DNA of 64,000 nucleotides from Bifidobacterium sp. ESL0728 (GCF_029392015.1 NZ_CP113925.1:2232001-2296000); one strand, 5' to 3'. Counted from the first letter of the stretch, positions 8,741 through 17,060 are shown. Notes: a model not told the origin generated them from the letters alone. Program-made: numbers and translations.

Positions 8741-10066
8741 ATGGAGTTCATGAAGCCATTCATCATCAGCGTCCTGCTCTATAGCTTCATGTATTTCGTG
8801 CGCGATGATTTCAAAGCGGCGCAGCCGTTGCTGAAAACCCAGTTGCACATGACAACCACCGATCTGGGATTGATCGGCACGGCTTTTTCACTGGCCTATG
8901 GCATCGGAAAGATCTTTGTCGGCTATCTCGTCACCAACAAAGACAACAAAAAGGCCGCTTCCATCATGCTCATGGCGGCCTCGATAATTGTCGCCTGCTT
9001 CGGATTCCTGCTGACCTTCAACAACATACCGCTCGGCTGGCTTCTGGCGTTCTGGGCCATTAACGGCCTACTGCAATGCGGAGCCGGACCTTGCTGTGCG
9101 GGTGTTATCATGAACTGGACCACCAAGAAGAACTACGGTCGTTATTACGGTATCTGGAGCGCTTCCCACAACATCGGCGGCGGTCTAGCCGGTATCTTCG
9201 CCCTGTGGTGCGCCAACACATTCTTCCACGGCAGCGTAGCTGGCATGTTCATTGCTCCGGCAGTCGTCGCCTTCATCATGGGCGTCATCTGCTTCACCGC
9301 CGGCAAGAACCGTCCTGAAGACCTCGGTTGGGAATCCGTCGAAACGATTTTCAACGAGCCTCCGAAGGAAGAGGACGTCTCTTCCGAAGGCGAGTCCACC
9401 TGGACCATCTTTAGCAAGTATCTTATCAAGAACCCGCTGGTATGGCTCCTTTGCTTCTCGGACGTCTTCGCCTACCTTATGCGTACCGGCGTCGACAACT
9501 GGTCTTCCCTGCGTCTTACCGAGCAGCTTGGTTTCAGCACGGACGTCGGCGCCCAGGCCATTTTCTACTTCGGTGTCGGTTCGATGATCGGCTGCATCTC
9601 CTGGGGAGCCATCTCTGACGCCCTCAAGGGACGCCCCGCTTTGGTATCGGTAATCTGCCTCGCTACTTTGAACATCCCGATGGTCTTCTACCAGCGCGGC
9701 ACCACGCCGACAGCGGTTTTGGTAGCCATCTTCTTCGTCGGCTTCTTCGCTTTCGGCCCGCAGGTCCTTATCGGCATCTCCATGCTCAACCAAGTGCCTA
9801 AAAAGGCCGCAGCACTCGCAGGCGGTTGGATCGGCGCATTCGCCTATCTGCTTGGTGACTCCACAGCCAAGACCCTATTGGCCAAGATCGCCGATTCCGC
9901 AGCCAGCGGCGTCAATATCTTCGGTCACGTTCTGCACGGCTGGAACGATACGTTCATGGTCATTTACATCGCCATCGGCTGCGCGTTGGTCATTCAAATC
10001 ATCGTCGCAATCGCCGAAGAGAAGAAGATTCGCGCGGCACGCAAGCCCGAGGTTCAGGCACAATGA
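8741..10066 (+). CDS. OPA-family (UhpC/GlpT-like) sugar-phosphate or glycerol-phosphate transporter
   Basis: The protein is a major-facilitator transporter of the organophosphate:phosphate antiporter family, about 441 residues if read from the ATG at 8741, with 10-12 hydrophobic segments. Family marks are the N-terminal YFVRDDFKAAQP region and the loop WSASHNIGGGLAG, typical of GlpT, UhpT and UhpC. The true start was probably the ATG at 8654, but a TAA at 8723 now separates it. Internal initiation at 8741 has no convincing Shine-Dalgarno sequence, though termination 15 bp upstream could allow re-initiation. The stop codon overlaps the next start (ATGA), so this gene and the histidine phosphatase are one operon. 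The pairing suggests uptake of a phosphorylated compound followed by dephosphorylation, which is inference. Confidence 0.88.
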   Translation: MEFMKPFIISVLLYSFMYFVRDDFKAAQPLLKTQLHMTTTDLGLIGTAFSLAYGIGKIFVGYLVTNKDNKKAASIMLMAASIIVACFGFLLTFNNIPLGWLLAFWAINGLLQCGAGPCCAGVIMNWTTKKNYGRYYGIWSASHNIGGGLAGIFALWCANTFFHGSVAGMFIAPAVVAFIMGVICFTAGKNRPEDLGWESVETIFNEPPKEEDVSSEGESTWTIFSKYLIKNPLVWLLCFSDVFAYLMRTGVDNWSSLRLTEQLGFSTDVGAQAIFYFGVGSMIGCISWGAISDALKGRPALVSVICLATLNIPMVFYQRGTTPTAVLVAIFFVGFFAFGPQVLIGISMLNQVPKKAAALAGGWIGAFAYLLGDSTAKTLLAKIADSAASGVNIFGHVLHGWNDTFMVIYIAIGCALVIQIIVAIAEEKKIRAARKPEVQAQ

Positions 10067-10797
10067 GCGAGACCAACAACACAGAACCGGTGACCATCTA
10101 CCTGGCCCGTCACACGAAAACCACTTCCAACGCCATGGGCCGTATGCAGGGTTGGTCGGATTTCCCGGTGACGCGCGAAGGGCGAGAAATCATCCACTGT
10201 TTCGGACGCGGGCTGAAAGGCATCACCTTCAAAGCCGCATGGTGCGGCACCTTGCAGCGCCATTACGAAACAGCGCGCGGCGCACTTGACTACTCCGGCA
10301 ACGAATCCGTGTCCATCACCCGCGACGCGGACCTTCGCGAGGCCAATTTCGGCAGCTTCGAAGGACGCGACATTAACACATCCGTGCAAGCTGCGATGGA
10401 AGAGCTCGGATACGCCTCACTGCAAGCAGCCCTGGATACCATCGGCACCAAGGCCAACCTGGATCTGCAGGACGGCCTGCACGCCCTCGATCAGCGCAAT
10501 GTGCTCGACACCGACCTTGATGACGAGGACCGCGCGGAAAGCTCGAAGCAGATTCAGGACCGCATGTTCGCGGCCATGACCCGCATCGGGCAATCTGCGC
10601 TTGCACAGGGCGGCGGCAACATCCTGGTTGTCAGCTCGGGCCTGAGCTTGCGCGAGTTCCTCTTCCGTATCGATTCGGAAGTCGACCTCTCCGACCAAGG
10701 CAACACCGCGACCACCAAGTTGCGCTATGCTAACGGACGCTTCACTATCATCGGCCCTGTAGGTTCAACGCAATATTATGAACGCGGCCGCGAATAA
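10063..10797 (+). CDS. Histidine-phosphatase (phosphoglycerate-mutase-like) family protein, paralogue 1
   Basis: This 244-residue protein is a member of the histidine phosphatase superfamily. The first motif is LARHTKTTSN with the phospho-accepting His, MQGWSDFPVT follows, a second Arg lies in TLQRHYETARG, and the likely acid is in LREANFGSFEG. The second pocket histidine, normally in a SHG motif, is replaced by Ser (VVSSGLSLREF). It overlaps the transporter by 4 bp and is therefore translationally coupled. A phosphatase for an imported sugar phosphate is a reasonable guess, but the missing histidine makes the activity uncertain. A second copy lies at 12926-13654. Confidence 0.87.
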   Translation: MSETNNTEPVTIYLARHTKTTSNAMGRMQGWSDFPVTREGREIIHCFGRGLKGITFKAAWCGTLQRHYETARGALDYSGNESVSITRDADLREANFGSFEGRDINTSVQAAMEELGYASLQAALDTIGTKANLDLQDGLHALDQRNVLDTDLDDEDRAESSKQIQDRMFAAMTRIGQSALAQGGGNILVVSSGLSLREFLFRIDSEVDLSDQGNTATTKLRYANGRFTIIGPVGSTQYYERGRE

Positions 10798-10826
10798 TAG
10801 CAAATAATAGTTGACAAAATATAATG

Positions 10827-10866
10827 ATGGTTGGTTGCGAATGTTGGTTTCGACGTAACCAACCAT
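10827..10866 (+). other. Intercistronic hairpin between phosphatase and alpha-glucosidase genes
   Basis: ATGGTTGGTT at 10827-10836 pairs perfectly with AACCAACCAT at 10857-10866 across a 20-nt loop. No T-tract follows. It could be an mRNA-processing or stabilising hairpin, or a partial terminator that lowers expression of the downstream gene. A TTGACA at 10811 lies just before it, but I see no -10 box at the right distance. Confidence 0.5.
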
Positions 10867-10977
10867 CCCATGTGCGGGCTCATATTCCACCATGGACCCT
10901 ACCTCCGGAATACGGGCTCACACATGGTCACGGACCATCGAATAACCGAGAAACACGAAAACAAAATAAGGAGCAGA

Positions 10978-12759
10978 ATGTCATCCGTCAGCCAGAAGGC
11001 AAAAGCCGCATCCGATTCCACAGACATTTCGGAAAACCTTTGGTGGAAGCAGGCGGTAGTCTATCAGATCTATCCCAGAAGCTTCAAGGATTCAACCGGT
11101 TCGGGCCTGGGCGACCTCAAAGGCATTACCGGCAAAATGGGCTATCTGAAAGCCCTTGGCGTCGACGCGGTGTGGCTTTCGCCCTTCTATCCCTCCGAAC
11201 TGGCCGACGGCGGCTACGACGTTGAGGATTACCGCAATGTCGACCCGCGTCTGGGCACCATGGATGATTTCGACGCAATGGTCGCCGCAGCGCACAAAGC
11301 CGGTATCAAGATAGTCGTCGACATCGTCCCGAACCATTCCTCCCGTCTGCACCAGTGGTTCCAGGAAGCGCTGAAATCCGAGCCCGGCTCCCCCGCCCGC
11401 AACCGCTATATCTTCCGCGATGGCAAGGGCCCCAATGGCGACGAGCCACCGACCAAGTGGATTGCCAACTTTGGCGGCTCGGCATGGACCCGCGTGCCTG
11501 ACGGTCAGTGGTATCTGCATCTTTTCGCCAAGGAACAGCCCGACTTCAACTGGGACAACCGCGAGGTCCGCGACGACTTTTTGAAGACGCTGAAATTCTG
11601 GTGCGATCACGGCACCGATGGCTTCCGCGTGGATGTGGCCGAAGGCCTTGCCAAGGATCTCGACCGCGATGACCTCGACAATTATGACGTCGACGCCATG
11701 CACATCACCATCGAGGACGGCAGCCACCCGGTCTACGACCGCGACGAGGTTCACGAAATCTTCCGCGAATGGCGCCACGAGGTCTTCGACAAGTACACGC
11801 CCGCCCGCTTTGCCGTTGCCGAGGCCTGGGTGCCGGCTTCGCGTCAGTATCTCTACGCCCGCCCGGACGAGCTCGGCCAAGTCTTCAACTTCAAGTTCGC
11901 CGAATGCAACTGGCTGCGCGACGAAATGCACGAGGCCATCGAGGACGGCATCGCCTCGGCGGAACGCACCAACGGTTCCACCTCCACCTGGGTGATGGGC
12001 AACCACGACGTGCCCCGCAGCGCTTCACGTTATGCGCTGCCGCAGATCAAGACCGACAACGGCCTCTACCATGCCGTGGCCAACGACTGGCTGCTGCGCA
12101 ACGGCACCACCTACCACGAAAACCGTGAGTTGGGCACCAAGCGCGCCCGCGCCGCGGTGATGCTAGAAATGGCGCTGCCGGGCTCGGCATACGTGTATCA
12201 GGGCGAGGAACTCGGGCTTTTCGAAGTTGCCGACATCCCGTGGGACGAGCTCGAGGACCCGTGGGCCTTCGGCACCCGTCGAGACCTCACCAAGAAGGGC
12301 CGCGACGGTTGCCGCGTGCCGCTTCCGTGGCAGTCCGACGGCAAGGACGATTCCTTTGGTTTCTCACCGGCCAAGCAAGCCGACGGCAGCAATGCCGAGA
12401 AGCCACATCTGCCGCAGCCAGCATGGTTCTCGGACTATGCGGTGGACGGCGAAGAGGCCAATGACGATTCCATGCTCTCGCATTATCGCCGCGTGCTGAA
12501 GCTGCGCCACGAACTGCAGACGCCGGACACTTCCCTGAACTGGCTCGACGACTATGACCACCAGACCGACGCCCACGACGGTGCCGACGGCAATCTCGGC
12601 GGTTCCATCGCCTACAGGCGCGCCAACGGCTGGGCGAATATCACCAATTTCAGCGCCACGCCGATGGCTCTGCCCCAAGGCGAAGTGCTGCTGAGCTCCA
12701 GCCCGCTGACCGCAGACGGCAAGCTGCCGCAAGACACTTCGGTGTGGATGAAACTTTAA
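10978..12759 (+). CDS. GH13 alpha-glucosidase / oligo-1,6-glucosidase
   Basis: The 593-residue protein is a glycoside hydrolase family 13 enzyme of the exo-alpha-glucosidase type. All four GH13 regions are present: DIVPNHSS (region I), GFRVDVAEGL with the nucleophile Asp (II), AVAEAWVP with the acid/base Glu (III) and VMGNHDVPR (IV). The QPDFNWDN motif typical of oligo-1,6-glucosidases is also seen. I chose the ATG at 10978 because AAGGAG lies 5 bp upstream. The frame is open further upstream but without family similarity. There is no signal peptide, so it acts on imported oligosaccharides. It lies between two histidine-phosphatase paralogues and is probably under the LacI regulator at 7261-8301. 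Confidence 0.94.
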   Translation: MSSVSQKAKAASDSTDISENLWWKQAVVYQIYPRSFKDSTGSGLGDLKGITGKMGYLKALGVDAVWLSPFYPSELADGGYDVEDYRNVDPRLGTMDDFDAMVAAAHKAGIKIVVDIVPNHSSRLHQWFQEALKSEPGSPARNRYIFRDGKGPNGDEPPTKWIANFGGSAWTRVPDGQWYLHLFAKEQPDFNWDNREVRDDFLKTLKFWCDHGTDGFRVDVAEGLAKDLDRDDLDNYDVDAMHITIEDGSHPVYDRDEVHEIFREWRHEVFDKYTPARFAVAEAWVPASRQYLYARPDELGQVFNFKFAECNWLRDEMHEAIEDGIASAERTNGSTSTWVMGNHDVPRSASRYALPQIKTDNGLYHAVANDWLLRNGTTYHENRELGTKRARAAVMLEMALPGSAYVYQGEELGLFEVADIPWDELEDPWAFGTRRDLTKKGRDGCRVPLPWQSDGKDDSFGFSPAKQADGSNAEKPHLPQPAWFSDYAVDGEEANDDSMLSHYRRVLKLRHELQTPDTSLNWLDDYDHQTDAHDGADGNLGGSIAYRRANGWANITNFSATPMALPQGEVLLSSSPLTADGKLPQDTSVWMKL

Positions 12760-12790
12760 ATAATCCCGTCTTTATCAAAGCTCGCACCGA

Positions 12791-12835
12791 CTGCCCTTTG
12801 CCTCCCTGCCCTTTGCCTCCCTGCCCTTTGCCTCC
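12791..12835. repeat. Three perfect tandem copies of a 15-bp unit
   Basis: CTGCCCTTTGCCTCC is repeated exactly three times, at 12791, 12806 and 12821, followed by the partial copy CTGCA. Each unit contains TGCCCTTTGC, the exact reverse complement of GCAAAGGGCA at 12916-12925, immediately upstream of the next gene's ATG. In the mRNA any of the three copies could pair with the translation initiation region. Confidence 0.9.
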
Positions 12836-12925
12836 CTGCACCTTGGTATCCGCTATCCGTACCAACCAAAATCACCCCTGCGTATAGCCTTGAAGTAGTA
12901 GGCAGCGAAGGAAGAGCAAAGGGCA

Positions 12926-13654
12926 ATGAAACCGACAATCATCTATCTGGCCAGGCATACCGAAACGACTTCAAACACCATGGGACTCATGCAGGGTTGG
13001 TCGGATTTCCCGGTGACGGAGCACGGACGGGAAATCATCAAGTGCTTCGGACTCGGTCTCAAAGGCATCACATTCAATGCTGCCTATTCCGGTTCCCTGC
13101 CACGCCACTACCAGACCGCTCAGGGCGCGCTTGATTACTCTGGCAACGGAAACGTCAAGCTCGTCCGTGACCCCGACCTGCGCGAGGACAATTTCGGCAG
13201 CTTTGAGGGACGGTCTGGCAAAGAGACAAATCTGGCCGGAGCCAATTATCTAGGCTATCCGACGCTCGAAGCCGGCCTTGCCGATCGCGGCACCACAATC
13301 AATCTGGACATCCAAGATGCCTGGCACGACTTGGACGCAAAGAACGTGCTCCATACCAACCTTGACGCCAGTGTTCGTGCGGAAAGTTCGGCTGACGTGC
13401 GCAAGCGCATGAAGCGCGCGATGACCAAAATCGGCGAGGCGGAAGCAAAGCGCGGCGGCGGCAACGTATTGGTCATCAGCTCCGGGCTGAGCATCCGCCA
13501 GTTCCTCTTCACGCTCGACCAGACGCTTGATTTCACCGGCCCGAACAACACGGCGACCACCAAATTACAATACGAAAACGGGACTTTCAGCATCGTCGGC
13601 CCGGTCGCCTCGATGGAATACTACCAGCGCGGCAAAGCCAGCCTTTCGGATTGA
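12926..13654 (+). CDS. Histidine-phosphatase family protein, paralogue 2
   Basis: This 242-residue protein is closely similar to the protein at 10063-10797 along its whole length. It has LARHTETTSN at the N terminus, MQGWSDFPVT, the second Arg in SLPRHYQTAQG and LREDNFGSFEG. As in its paralogue, the usual SHG histidine motif reads ISSGLSIRQF, so the change is fixed in both copies. The ATG at 12926 is preceded by GAAGGAAGAGCAAAGGGCA. The purine-rich ribosome site overlaps the sequence complementary to the 15-bp repeats upstream. The two copies flank the alpha-glucosidase gene, which suggests a duplication within this sugar locus. Confidence 0.87.
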   Translation: MKPTIIYLARHTETTSNTMGLMQGWSDFPVTEHGREIIKCFGLGLKGITFNAAYSGSLPRHYQTAQGALDYSGNGNVKLVRDPDLREDNFGSFEGRSGKETNLAGANYLGYPTLEAGLADRGTTINLDIQDAWHDLDAKNVLHTNLDASVRAESSADVRKRMKRAMTKIGEAEAKRGGGNVLVISSGLSIRQFLFTLDQTLDFTGPNNTATTKLQYENGTFSIVGPVASMEYYQRGKASLSD

Positions 13655-13689
13655 TGCAATCATCCCAACAATCGAATACGGCAAGATTG

Positions 13690-13750
13690 ATTATTATATA
13701 ATAATATAAAATATTAGTATAGATAATTTGGCTATCTTGGGGAGGCCACG
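13690..13750 (+). promoter_or_regulatory. AT-rich promoter region and ribosome site of the effector-like operon
   Basis: The 60 bp before the next ATG are almost pure A/T and contain several TATAAT-like hexamers (TATAAT near 13698, TATAGATAAT near 13719), then GGGGAGG 5 bp before the ATG at 13751. The exact -10 box cannot be chosen by eye. The base composition differs sharply from the flanking genes. Confidence 0.5.
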
Positions 13751-14210
13751 ATGCCGTATTCGGACAACCTGCGCGCCGATATAGGACGCACGGATCGACA
13801 CATCTCCGACTTGTCGGATCAACTCAATGCCACCAAGAAGAACCTCGACCGCCTACGCGAACTGCTCTCTTATATCAACGCCAAGCAGAACAACTTTCTA
13901 AACGAACAGGGAAGGCGCCAAAGCAGCTTCAACAAAATCTGGCAGAACTGCGCCAACTGCTACTCCGCGGTCGGCTACAGCAATGTTATGGGCGACATCC
14001 TATTCGGCAACGCACCCAACAATGTGGCGGGAGCGTATTCCGAAGGTATACAGAGCGTGAAGCAGTGTTTTTGACAACCTCGTGTCAGAAGCAATTACAT
14101 TTTTCCAACAGGCACTTGACGACTACGTGAAAGCGGACGAAGATAACGCCAAGTCCATTGAGAACTCACTGGACCGCTCACCGGTCCCGGCACCCAAACA
14201 AAACAAATAA
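13751..14210 (+). pseudogene. Coiled-coil YwqH/DUF5082-like protein, interrupted by a +1 frameshift at a T5 run
   Basis: The first frame gives 107 residues (MPYSDNLRADIGRTDRHISD...) and stops at 14072-14074. Just past the T run at 14068-14072 another frame continues to a TAA at 14208, with DNLVSEAITFFQQALDDYV and a Lys/Pro tail. Removing one T from the run joins the two into a single protein of about 152 residues. The product is mostly helical coiled coil, without signal peptide, and resembles in size and form the YwqH/DUF5082 proteins that accompany LXG effectors of type VII secretion. That relation is my judgement of pattern, not a search result. The run may be a mutation, a phase-variable site, a programmed frameshift or a sequencing error. 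Confidence 0.7.
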
Positions 14211-14236
14211 GGTTCTAAAGCAAGGCAGCGAAAACC

Positions 14237-15352
14237 ATGACAAAACGAGACTTCACGGATGCGGCCAAAGAAAGGCTGCTGGGAATAGTCAATGAGGTTG
14301 CAGGGCAAGACAACTATCCCGGAGGGCAGTTTGGGGACTGGGTGGCCGACAGGTGGTACGGGTTGGAACACTATCTCAATGGCTTTGATATGGGTTCGAC
14401 CCTTGCTTCCGAAAACACGTATTACCGCAAAGTCATCGACATGAACAACATGTCGGCGCAGAAAATCAACCAAATCTGGGCTAATGTCAACGACGTCAAT
14501 ATCCAACACAGCTCGCGCCTTGCTGCGATTCTTTCCTCATTGGAGGACCTGACCCAGCAGACGAGGAATCTCACCGACACCATCAATCCTTCAACCGGCA
14601 AATTCAACACCTCTTACATCAACTCCAAGCTCAAAGACGGCATCAACGACTACACGGCGGAAGCTGCACTGCTGAAGAAACTCGTTGAAAAAGGGCTCAC
14701 CGAAAAAGACCTTCACGGGAAATCACCGGAAGAACTCGCTAAATGGCTCGGACCTTTCGCCCGCGCATTCGCAAAAATCGCGCCAGGTGTGTCAATCGGT
14801 CAAGACAGATACATTCCTATTGGGAAAAACATAGGTATAATCATCGGCAACAGCACAAGTACCAGCGGAAAAGGCCCGCTTCACATTGACTTCACCGGTA
14901 CCATCAAAGGCAACAGCTCGGAAATCGAACTCATGGCATTCGCTGATCTCGAGCATGATGGATGGGAATACAAACAATCATTTTCTGGCCAAAAAATCGA
15001 ATATTCCTGGTCTAAAAAGAATGGTAATCACTCCGATAAAATCACCGTGAAAACCGATCGATTCGGGAAATCACTTGATATTGATTATGAGTCTGGAACC
15101 GAGATTGAAAATGAAGGAAGTGTGGCTACACATGTGGGATTGAACATTCTTAAGCACAACGATTGGAAACCACTCAATCCTCATCCCGTAGAACCACAAA
15201 AACCGCCCATTGCCACTATCAGAAAAGGATGGAACAAAATACCCAAGCCAATACGGGTAATAGCGAAATCAATACTTGAAATTGGCAAGAAATACTTAGA
15301 AAAAAGATTTCACATACCTTCAAAGATTCCTAAAATGCAGAAAGCGGCCTGA
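14237..15352 (+). CDS. Effector-like protein with helical N-terminal domain, function unknown
   Basis: I do not recognise the family of this 371-residue protein with certainty. Residues 1-130 are helical, with GQFGDWVADRW near residue 33 and a predicted coiled coil ending in LTQQTRNLTDTIN, an arrangement like the leader domain of WXG/LXG type VII substrates. The middle (about 175-290) is beta-rich and polar, with IDFTGTIKGNSSEIEL. The C-terminal 70 residues are strongly basic and Pro-rich. There is no signal peptide or membrane helix. It follows the frameshifted coiled-coil gene by 26 bp and precedes the lipoprotein gene by 1 bp, so the genes are one operon. A secreted toxin-like effector is my best reading, with moderate to low certainty. 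Confidence 0.65.
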   Translation: MTKRDFTDAAKERLLGIVNEVAGQDNYPGGQFGDWVADRWYGLEHYLNGFDMGSTLASENTYYRKVIDMNNMSAQKINQIWANVNDVNIQHSSRLAAILSSLEDLTQQTRNLTDTINPSTGKFNTSYINSKLKDGINDYTAEAALLKKLVEKGLTEKDLHGKSPEELAKWLGPFARAFAKIAPGVSIGQDRYIPIGKNIGIIIGNSTSTSGKGPLHIDFTGTIKGNSSEIELMAFADLEHDGWEYKQSFSGQKIEYSWSKKNGNHSDKITVKTDRFGKSLDIDYESGTEIENEGSVATHVGLNILKHNDWKPLNPHPVEPQKPPIATIRKGWNKIPKPIRVIAKSILEIGKKYLEKRFHIPSKIPKMQKAA

Positions 15353-15353
15353 A

Positions 15354-15962
15354 ATGCGAAAGTTGAAAAAAATACCAACCTTCGTTATTCCATTGATTTG
15401 TCTATTGATCATCTTCGCAACAACAGGATGCACACAAACTCATCCCAAACCTGTCCTAAAGCCGGCGACACAGAAAATCATTTACCCTGTTAACTTCGTA
15501 AAAAATTTCACAGGCAACGATGAAACCTCAAAGCATTATGCGAACAGTATGAAACAACGACTAGTGCCTAAAGACTATATGGATGTCTATGCCGAAAAGA
15601 ACGGCGACATCGTCATCGTGGTCACCAAGAAACAGCTCAATAAGCTCATCAAGGAAAACGACGACTATATCAAACACAGCCTCGACGAGTTCCACCGCGA
15701 GGAACCGGAATACAAGCAGGAGGCCTCCGCCGACGGCCGGGAACAAACCATCTGGCTCGACCGCAACATCCATCCCCTCGTCGAATCCAATATCGCCACC
15801 ACCATGCCCCAATGTTACGGACTCAACTACTACCTCAAAGGCGGCACCGGCGACTGGGACATGCAGATCACCTTCCGCAACTGCCACACCAACCAGCTCA
15901 TCCACCAATACATGTGGTCGCAAGGATGGGACGGCTACACCACCGACATTTTCGGCTACTGA
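15354..15962 (+). CDS. Predicted lipoprotein of unknown function
   Basis: The 202-residue protein has a classical lipoprotein signal peptide: MRKLKKIP, a hydrophobic stretch and the lipobox ATTGC at about residues 22-26. The mature part is polar, with a charged helix (KKQLNKLIKENDDYIK) and an Asp/Trp/Tyr-rich end. No catalytic motif is seen. It starts 1 bp after the effector-like gene and is followed by two small cytoplasmic-type paralogues. It could be a surface immunity or anchoring component of the same operon. Its first half is AT-richer than its second half. Confidence 0.75.
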   Translation: MRKLKKIPTFVIPLICLLIIFATTGCTQTHPKPVLKPATQKIIYPVNFVKNFTGNDETSKHYANSMKQRLVPKDYMDVYAEKNGDIVIVVTKKQLNKLIKENDDYIKHSLDEFHREEPEYKQEASADGREQTIWLDRNIHPLVESNIATTMPQCYGLNYYLKGGTGDWDMQITFRNCHTNQLIHQYMWSQGWDGYTTDIFGY

Positions 15963-15990
15963 AACACTGAATCAGACACAAGGAGAACCA

Positions 15991-16527
15991 TTGCGCGCCG
16001 AGACCTTATTTAACGACACTTTCTCAGTAGAACTCCCTGACGAATTCACCGCTAAAATCGTCGGAACACAAGATAACGAAAACGACTCATCCAACGACGA
16101 AAGCATTGTCCCTGCACATCCGTTTTTCAGCGTGCCAGAGGACGAAGACACCTCCATCGAATTCGTTCCGGGAGAAGAGATATGGGATGACGACACTCTA
16201 ACTGAACGATTGGGCGGGTATGCAGAGACAATCGACCGGACCCACGCCGGAGTCGACAACCTTGAATTCGCAATACGAGAAGGCCGGCCTCAAACCCAAA
16301 ACCATCCATTAGGGCTCATCACATACACCTACAAAACATTGGATGCCAACTATTCCGCAATCTTCGTGCTTGCTCCTTTAAACGGAAAAGATCTCTGCAT
16401 TTTCATGGACTGCACCTATGACAACGCCTTCGTTCGCTCCGACCAGTTCATGGACATCGCCGAATCCATCACCATTAACAAGGAAACCGACACAGACACA
16501 ACAAACAGGAATGAAAACCGAATATGA
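15991..16527 (+). CDS. Immunity-like protein A, function unknown
   Basis: The start is a TTG at 15991 preceded by AGGAGAACCA, a well-placed ribosome site. The product has 178 residues. It begins with LFNDTFSVELPDEFTAKIVG and ends with DQFMDIAESITINK. Both segments recur in the next protein (IFDNAATMEIPDDFKCI and NQFLAVADSITIL), which has exactly the same length, so the two are tandem paralogues. The protein is acidic, with no signal peptide and no known motif. The position after an effector-like gene and a lipoprotein gene suggests an immunity role, by context only. It overlaps the next gene by 4 bp. Confidence 0.72.
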   Translation: MRAETLFNDTFSVELPDEFTAKIVGTQDNENDSSNDESIVPAHPFFSVPEDEDTSIEFVPGEEIWDDDTLTERLGGYAETIDRTHAGVDNLEFAIREGRPQTQNHPLGLITYTYKTLDANYSAIFVLAPLNGKDLCIFMDCTYDNAFVRSDQFMDIAESITINKETDTDTTNRNENRI

Positions 16528-17060
16528 GCCAATTAGTTAATATCTTCGATAACGCTGCAACCATGGAGATACCGGACGATTTCAAGTGCATTCCACCACT
16601 AAAGACACCAATCAGGAAAAGAAGCGACATCCGCCAGATCAAAAAGAAACCACAAATGTGGCGCAGGCTGTTCCACGTAACATACAACGATTCTCCCCGC
16701 ACTTACTTTTATAATCCGAGCAAACCCGACACACGCATTGTTTGCTCGGATTCGACCAGCACTCCATGGTCTTCTGATTTAGCTCAAACCGCTAAAATCT
16801 TAGAAAACGCAGTATACACAACCTATAAAAACCCATCCGCTGTCAAAGCCGTCATTCACCACGACAAAAACGGCGAACCACTGGCTGCCATAACCTATAG
16901 TCTGGCGGTTGAGACCGGAATATGGTATGTCTTGGCGATCAGCTTGCCGATTCGCGGACACATGGACGGCATAACAATGAAATGCACAGCCGAAGATGCT
17001 GAAATCAGGTGGAACCAGTTTCTGGCAGTCGCGGACTCCATCACGATTCTCGAACCTTGA
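16524..17060 (+). CDS. Immunity-like protein B, paralogue of the preceding gene
   Basis: This 178-residue protein overlaps its upstream neighbour by 4 bp (ATGA) and shares its plan: an N-terminal F(D/N)N...(M/V)E(I/L)P(D/E)(D/E)F segment, a middle beta-rich part (AITYSLAVETGIWYVLAISL here, LGLITYTYKT in protein A) and the C-terminal QF.. (I/V)A(E/D)SITI block. It is more basic than protein A, with an insert of KKKPQMWRR type near residue 45. No enzyme motif is visible. It is the last gene of the operon. The spacer to the next promoter is 425 bp. Confidence 0.72.
   Translation: MSQLVNIFDNAATMEIPDDFKCIPPLKTPIRKRSDIRQIKKKPQMWRRLFHVTYNDSPRTYFYNPSKPDTRIVCSDSTSTPWSSDLAQTAKILENAVYTTYKNPSAVKAVIHHDKNGEPLAAITYSLAVETGIWYVLAISLPIRGHMDGITMKCTAEDAEIRWNQFLAVADSITILEP

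Noticed and set aside
10831..10977. N-terminal extension of the alpha-glucosidase
   Set aside because: The region contains a perfect intercistronic hairpin and no GH13 similarity. AAGGAG sets the start at 10978.
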